Shown here one piece after another: positions 24,818 through 64,000 of a DNA stretch of 64,000 nt. The stretch is from positions 3,370,387 through 3,434,386 of the forward strand of contig JACTAT010000036.1 of NCBI GenBank assembly GCA_014526335.1, read 5' to 3'. The notes under the pieces are model-generated. The model was not told where the DNA came from. It worked only from the letters and a program-made list of their open reading frames with translations, and ran no database searches. The position numbers were made by a program, and so were the translations under genes. Each line of letters opens with the position of its first letter. Position 1 is the first letter of the stretch. The DNA is from Chrysaora quinquecirrha. Taxonomy: Eukaryota > Cnidaria > Scyphozoa > Semaeostomeae > Pelagiidae.

Positions 24818-26155
24818 TATCCCCCTACGGTACTTAATATCCCCACCACCCTATTGCACTCTCCTCAGCGTACTAAACAGACATTACACGAAGTGACTGC
24901 GCATGACTTTTCCCCTAAAATATGACAGATTAGCGATTCCGCCTCCGAGTTTCGCAATACAATATTTCAGCGAATCTGTGGCAAAAAACTTCCGCCTTCG
25001 AGCCGCCCTCCAGGAACTTCCTTTTTGCGCGGCAACTATTGCGGATAAGAACCACGTTGATCTTTGAAACCCGTGAAAGCAGGTGACCAAATTGTCTCCA
25101 AATAAAGATAGGATTAAATATAAGCCTCGGGGACACCAATTCGAGTTGCAAATGTTCTTTTTTCATCGTTCCTCTTTATGAACAGAAACAAAATAAAACA
25201 AAGATCTTTCTCTTAGTAATGCGATAAAGGATTCCATGTTAAATATCTGGATTTTAAAAAGACTTTGTGACAAAACCGCCAGAAATCTGGATTGAATATA
25301 TAAAGCCTTCTTTCTCAAGGATAATCTGAGTTTATGATTATTACCGAGACTTGCTGTTAACCTCGTTCCCGTGGAGAATAGAACGCTACTTAAAACTAGA
25401 CTTATTACAAGAGTCGTACGTACGTTCTCTTTGCAAGTAGCAACAATCATATTTGAACAGCCACAAAATGATGTGTTCTTCCGAGCCTCCAAACCTTCCT
25501 AATTTCGAAAACAGAATGTTTCCAAAAACCAGAATCCATGATTTTCAAGAAACACGAATTCTGGAAATCTGACAACTTTAGCGCCAAAATTCTTGCTTGC
25601 ATTGTCCCCAGACCCATTCGTGGAATGTATCCAACTGGTAAAATGGAAGTCATTCTCGAACTTCAAACCGAAAATCTCTCGAAAGTCTCGGAAACCTTCT
25701 GCTTTGGAAGGCAGAAGGCTTTGGAGAGCTTTACAAGAATGGTTTCGAAAAACACACATTCCAAAAAAAGATGGATACTAAAAAATGAATTGGTTTAGAA
25801 GAACACGCCCTAAGTTAAGCGACTAGCTATACTGTACCTTCTTTAATTCACTTTTTATACTATGACCTAACGCCATCAATTTTCGCGCCACTCTAACTAT
25901 CGAACAAAGAGCGCGAAAACTTAACAGAAATGCGCGAAACCTCAAAGATTCGAAGAAGGCCTATTACCCGCCTATTTTGCCGCGCTAAGTGCAGTGAATG
26001 GCCTCTGGGGCCTCTCGATATGTCGAATATGTTTGTTGAAAACCAATAATGCATTTGGAACAAAAGAACAAAGCTTCATGGTCTTGTACCATACCTCATC
26101 TATCAATCTCGCCAGCATACCGTGTCACTGATAAGACGATTCATAGACAGTTGTA

Positions 26156-26519
26156 CACGCATTTTTTACAAGGAATTTCGGATAAGGCTCCGTACTGAAA
26201 ATTCCTTTACTAAAATTTGAATACTCAAAATTAATAAGCGATTCCTTAACTTTTTACATTGTTTTTTTTTAAATAAACTTAGTGGTAAAGGGTGATACAA
26301 TATATACTATACTTGAGTTCAATGGCTACTGTAAACCCCATGTGTGCGTTTCATCGTCAGTTGTGGTTGAGCTACATAAATGCAAAACAGATGCACTCAA
26401 AGATTTAATGTTTCACATCCCTTAGCAGTCTCCAATCCAGTTCAAGAGGTTCCTTAAGTTTTTGCCTAATCGAGTACTAACTTCATTATAAAGGCCTTCC
26501 TTATAAAATAAAATGCGTG
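26156..26519. mobile_element. TA-flanked MITE, CACGCATTTTTT type
   Basis: 364 bp. Ends CACGCATTTTTTACAAGGAA and CTTCCTTATAAAATAAAATGCGTG. Left flank is TA and right flank TT. The interior does not obviously match the other copies. Confidence 0.72.
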
Positions 26520-27981
26520 TTTATTTATTAAAGGTTTTTCCTTTTGCACTAAATCTGGCAGGAGTTGAGGGGGTGGAAGGAAGACAAGTATGTTTTTGAA
26601 GCTTGGCTGGCACCATTCTCACCACAATCAGATCGAGTGCCCCCCCCCCTCCCGGGTGAAAATAGCAGTTGAATTGTCCTATAGTTGTCAAAAGGAGCCT
26701 TACAAATGCACTTACATTTATTGAAAAGATGTTGTTGCTGTTTGCAGAGTTGAAGAACGAAGTAAGTCTAAACATACCTTACATTTCGCCGAATCAGCTC
26801 GTCCTTTCGCGGCGAAAAAAGCAAAAGTAGAAGAAAAAGTTAACAAATATTAAAAAATGAAAACAAATCACGTATACTACTGCACAATATTCAATTTAAT
26901 TTGTCAATTGTACCATTCTTCATTATATTCTTTGATTACTTAACCAAACAATAGACTTTTCACAGAGGTCTGGGGCAGTGCGCTGATTTTCGGGAAGATG
27001 GCAAATAAGCTTCGATCACTGAACAAGAAAGTACTCGACTCGGTACAGAAGCAAAGTTATGAGTTATGGCTCCATAGAGAAAAGTATTAAGTACATGAAA
27101 GAAGCCTTGAATTTCACTCAGCGGTCAAGAAATGGGCAAACGCTTGGCAGTGTTACCTTCCCCACACGTAAAGGTGGATCATGTAAAACCCTGGAAATTA
27201 AGTTTCGCTACCCTTGCCTCAGATTCGTCCCTTAATGCAGGCTCCACTATGAAACAAAGAATTTGTTTCCAATAAAGATACACTCAGATATTGAAAAGCG
27301 GTTAATTATTCGATAAAGCGGGTAATCATAAGGGAAGCCCCGTGCACATCGCGAACAAGCGCTACCGGTGCGCTACCTACAGTTGGAAGGTTGACAAGCA
27401 TATTATTCGAAAATAAGGAAAATTACGTTCCACAGACTATTGATTCCTTTTACGCGCAAAGTTTCGCAAGCCGTATGGGCTAAGCTCGAGAGATGGATAG
27501 CTGAACCGTTTTACGTGGGAAATTCAAAACCTCGTGCACCCGTCAATGAATTTCTAGACCGTTTCAAACAAGCACAAGCTTAAAGTTTCCCTCAAAAGGG
27601 GATTCCATAAAACAACGTATTCGCCATTTACCAGAAAAACAGCGCTCTGCCTTAGACCTCTTTAAAAAGCTCTATAACATCAACAGTAAGAAAGACAATA
27701 AAACGAAATAACCAAACGGAATCCAATTCAATTTCTTACTCTTTAGATATATACCAGTATTTGGCTTGGCTTTTAATATACAAAAATACGGCACCCTATC
27801 CGTGATAGTGCATGCTACACAAAGATAAAAATTATCGTCAAAACCAATTATACAAATTGTACAGCGATCTATACAGAACATTACAAGTTTTCTACTTACG
27901 TCCTTCGATAATTTCCTAGCTACCTCGTATTATCTGTGATGACAGTAGGGAAATCCTGGATTGACAGCAATTCAATTCAGT

Positions 27982-56197
<28,216 letters not shown>

Positions 56198-56709
56198 TGT
56201 GTTACCTTGTTCCAAGACAAGCTTTTTTCATAACTAGGTGAAGTTTTCTGATAAAATAAATATCACAGCGCTTCCCTCGGTCTTCTTGACTATCTTGGAA
56301 GCTGTTTATTTGGGTATTTTTATGGACAAAAAGGCAGAAAAATTGTTTTATCAAAGGCTGCTTTTTCACGTTTCTGTCGAGCTTGATGCTGTCCGACCAT
56401 CGACGGACGAGCGCATGCGTTCTTTTCTTGTTTGCTGGTTGGTTGTTGTTGTTATAAAATCAGGGGAACCCCTCCGTTCAAGACAGGGGGTGCTCCCTTC
56501 ACATCAGTGGTACACAGCCACAGCATTACCCAGAGGGGGGGATGTCTGGTAAATATTCGATAAAGGGCACATATTCACTAAAAGGAATTGTGAATTTTTT
56601 CGATAAGTTCGGTCGCTTCTTATTCTTTCCCCTTGCTGCACAGTAGTATACAGGGTCAGGGGTTCGAGCCCATGCAAATGTACAGTAGCAGATAGAGCGG
56701 TAAAGGCGC

Positions 56710-57081
56710 ATGCACCCATTTTCAACTTGCTTGGAAAGTTTGACAAAGGAAAAGCGCACACATTACACGATAGACATTTTACCTTTTTCATTGCAAGCAC
56801 CCCACGAGTGCAAGCCAGTTTTTGCGTGTTACAGGAAGCAGTTGGTGCAAGCAAGCAAATTTGACGTAAATAATGTGTCGTGCAATTTTCCTGGACTTCC
56901 TGGCAAAACGTGCATCTTTACTCCCGAGGCTTCTGAAGCCGAAGCTGCTGTCCAACACGGATTTATAAGAAACGGAGAGAAAAAGTATTTGTTGATATCA
57001 CATTTCTGGACCATCCGTACTCCGCATGCATTTCAGCGCACAAAATGTACCACGCCGGAGCGGTTTTTGAATAGGTTGTAG
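56710..57081 (+). other. Unrecognised 123-codon open frame
   Basis: Encodes a peptide starting MHPFSTCLESLTKEKRTHY and ending RTKCTTPERFLNRL. It is the longest frame outside genes and simple repeats. No domain, signal peptide or repeat was recognised, and a polypyrimidine-AG (GTTTTTGCGTGTTACAG) lies inside it. It could be an exon of an unknown plus-strand gene divergent from CNOT3, an old transposon fragment, or chance. No function is proposed. Confidence 0.15.
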
Positions 57082-57605
57082 ATCATAGAGTTAGGACTGT
57101 TAGCCCTAACTCTTATGTTGTAAATAGAGTACCATCACAGAATAAGCCGCACTTGAGAAGAAAATAACAACGCAAAGTTTTCGAGATACTGCATCAAACT
57201 TTTTTTACAATATTTTTCTTGGCGTAGAATATCAATTTGCAACCACTAGCTTACCAGGAATAACGCCTTACAAATCTACACGTATGAAATAACCACTACA
57301 CAACATTCTATTAAAATTGCTACATTACTACACTACAATAACATTAAATACGGGATAGTATTCCCAACCACCCCCCCTTAAATTTTACTATCTACAAGTA
57401 AGTTCAGAAATATTCCAATACATCATCTACAGTAACGCTAAAATCGTTACAGCTTTAAAATTTAACAGAAGAGGTTTTCATGTATATTGTACAGATAAAC
57501 GGGGAGCTAAGGACACAATTTTGATGATTAATATGCCACACGTCGCACGCTTTCAAAATTCAGCGTGTTCGACCCCTGCATGAGTGTGAAGTTGTTCTTC
57601 AAATA

Positions 57606-58006
57606 CACGCTTTTTTTATAAAGAACCTAGATTAAGGCCTAGTTCTTAAAGTTTCTTATTTTTTGGCCTCTTTTGAGACGATTGTAGTTCCAAAAGTTCC
57701 TTAATAGTTCCTTAATTTTAACTGCACATACAGTTTAATGACTACTGTACAGAGACATTTGCATGTAAGCAAAGCTCGAAACTACTCAAGGAAACATTTG
57801 ATACATGCGCAAAGTATAATTTATGTGACTTTCGACTGCAAATGAATAGAACGGGTTTGCTAATTCTTGATTGTTTGCAGTGATAAAAATATTCAACAAT
57901 GAAAAGTTCCTTAGTGATTTTCCCTTTAGTAGTATAAGTTCTTAAAATTTTCGGGCCTTCTGCATGTAGGTTCCTCATAAAGTGGTTCCTTATAAAAAAA
58001 AGCGTG
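57606..58006. mobile_element. TA-flanked MITE, gttcctta/GTAGAAGGCC subfamily (inverted copy)
   Basis: 401 bp, TA on both sides. Ends CACGCTTTTTTTATAAAGAACC and GGTTCCTTATAAAAAAAAGC-GTG. Reverse-oriented relative of 42207-42608 with nearly the same length. Confidence 0.85.
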
Positions 58007-58507
58007 TAGCTTCATTGCTAAGCGAATCCTGTTGGTCGAATTTCAAATGTTTTGATCATATGGCAAGAGAGAGAATATTTTCAAAAAACTTCAAAAAACA
58101 TTTCCCTCTTGTCACAAGCTAAAGATGTTTGGCAAGCAATGTCACAAGGTGCCACACCACGTTAAGCAAAACAATTCTGACAGAAATGTTTCATAAACGA
58201 TTCTGACCGCTTCTCTGGCCAGGGCCTCAGAAGGACAACTTTTGATTCTACTGTTGCAACAGTGTGGGCTTCCTGGACGAAAACACATGTTTCGGGAAAA
58301 TTATAAACAAATTTTGCGCTGTTAAGAGTTAATCACACTCCTGGAAGCAATACCTAACGAGAGAGGCGTTAAAATTGCCTTTTAATACAATAATGAGACG
58401 GTAAGCACGCTCTGTCATGCAATGCTGCAATGCAATGTTTATACGATTTTCATATGGAATCATCTTTCTGGATGTTCCTAAACAATTCATGCAATTTGAA
58501 TATTATA

Positions 58508-58918
58508 CACCTTTCCAACTAAGGGCCTCGTTTTCAAAAAAATTTAAAATTGTGTCACAGAAGCATTTCGACGTCAGATTCGAATTCAGCATCTTCGTTT
58601 TAGTATTTGGACAAATTTTTACGCTTCTAGTCCTTACGATGTTCATTTTATAGCGATTAAAAATTTGAAAAGTTATAAAGGATTTGACCGTGAAAAATGA
58701 CTGAGGGTGTAAAATTTCACCCCGAGCGATTTTTCACGGTCAAATCCTAAATAGATTTTCAAACTTTTCGTCGCTATAAAATCAATATCGCAAGGACTAG
58801 AATCGTAAAATTTTGCGTCAACACTAAAATGAAGGAGCTCAATCTGAATCTGGGGTCAAAATTTTCATACGAACAAATTTTCGTAAATTTTGAAAACAAG
58901 GCTCTTAATTGAAAAGTG
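58508..58918. mobile_element. Foldback MITE with about 200-bp arms
   Basis: 411 bp, TA on both sides. The two halves are imperfect reverse complements: the left arm runs from CACCTTTCCAACTAAGGGCC to GATTTGACCGTGAAAAATGA, and the right arm from GATTTTTCACGGTCAAATCC to its matching end, with a centre near 58705-58728. The opposite-strand frames of both arms give similar peptides, as expected for an inverted repeat. Half-length relative at 34349-34678. Confidence 0.85.
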
Positions 58919-59302
58919 TATTTGCCCAAGGGGTTGCTTGAGATAACATGGTAAGGTATCACGACTATTCCGTGAACCACAATGTAGTTTAACGATGGAG
59001 ACAAAGAATTGGAGACGTTTTTGAGGCTTGATCTAATCAATGGTTGAAATACACCGTCTTAATTTCGTTTATAGAGGTGTAGAAAAGTTCTCTCTGCATC
59101 ATATTTTTACCCGAAATTCAGATTCAATATCGTAAATTGAATCGCTCAAAATTTAAGTCCTTAATCATTAAATAATCGTCTTAATATAAGCTGGCTAGTT
59201 TCATGGAAGTTTCTTATTTCTTAAGGGTGACTCTTAAAACCGTTTACTACTTAAATTAATAAATCTTAAATTAAGGTTTACAAATTAATTAATACTATAA
59301 AC

Positions 59303-64000
<4,698 letters not shown>

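Larger units (their letters stand above)
19789..27981. other. Dispatched 5' intron or intergenic region to CNOT3 3' end
   Basis: About 8.2 kb with no confidently recognised exon. It must contain the missing first exon(s) and promoter of Dispatched and the 3' untranslated region of CNOT3 (left of 27982). Identified content: pentanucleotide repeat (19853-20095), MITEs at 20713-20962, about 22755-22977, 23243-23575, 23576-23808, 24566-24817 and 26156-26519, and a 17-bp perfect inverted repeat spanning 24215-24515. The remainder is unassigned. Confidence 0.55.
56198..59302. other. Intergenic region between CNOT3 start and IRE1 end
   Basis: Holds the CNOT3 promoter and 5' untranslated region immediately right of 56197 and the IRE1 3' flank left of 59303. 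Contents: an unrecognised 123-codon plus-strand frame (56710-57081), a MITE (57606-58006), GGCCAAACG/CAAACATTG-type repeat debris (58020-58230) and a foldback element (58508-58918). No core promoter motif could be assigned. Confidence 0.55.

Noticed and set aside
25499..25798. 86-codon frames on both strands around 25.5-25.8 kb
   Set aside because: Mutual shadows with internally repetitive TTCGAAA/TTTCCAA-type sequence and no recognisable protein.

Overview
This window looks like animal nuclear DNA. It holds four recognisable protein-coding genes, all on the minus strand, cut into many short exons by GT-AG introns. They sit in AT-rich sequence crowded with short inverted-repeat transposons, tRNA-like SINEs, microsatellites and minisatellites. 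The gene set (Dispatched, CNOT3, IRE1, TMEM220), vertebrate-like protein sequences, dense introns and MITE-rich background suggest an early-branching metazoan, most plausibly a cnidarian. The phylum is an inference; nothing here proves it.

Layout from left to right. 1-4,508: a satellite array of about 23 units of about 194 bp. 4,509-6,388: gene-free DNA with one MITE. 6,389-10,642: a complete six-exon TMEM220 homologue with an (ATC)n array, a CpG-rich inverted-repeat element and a TGTGGTGG minisatellite in its introns. 12,693-19,788: the last three exons of a Dispatched homologue (12-TM, RND/Patched superfamily), with an upstream first exon not placed with confidence. 19,789-27,981: Dispatched 5' intron/intergenic DNA, mostly MITEs and a pentanucleotide repeat. 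27,982-56,197: a complete 21-exon CNOT3 gene encoding about 730 residues. 56,198-59,302: intergenic DNA with a foldback element. 59,303-64,000 (running off the edge): the 3' half of IRE1/ERN1, covering the end of the kinase domain and the whole RNase (KEN) domain.

The four genes do unrelated jobs: a small membrane protein of unknown function, release of lipid-modified Hedgehog, mRNA deadenylation by CCR4-NOT, and the unfolded-protein response. They are simply head-to-tail neighbours, and no operon-like cooperation is implied. Exon boundaries were set by matching splice sites, reading phase and protein similarity recognised by eye. All CNOT3, TMEM220 and IRE1 junctions agree in phase except one in CNOT3. 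That junction, and one site inside the large Dispatched exon, each lack exactly one base, which suggests either single-base assembly errors or real lesions.

No new multi-gene system is visible. The most interesting non-genic signals are a TA-flanked MITE superfamily with shared ends but different interiors, a repeated motif resembling a hammerhead ribozyme core, a perfect 37-bp hairpin and a miRNA-like hairpin in CNOT3 introns, and the same minisatellite in introns of two genes 51 kb apart.
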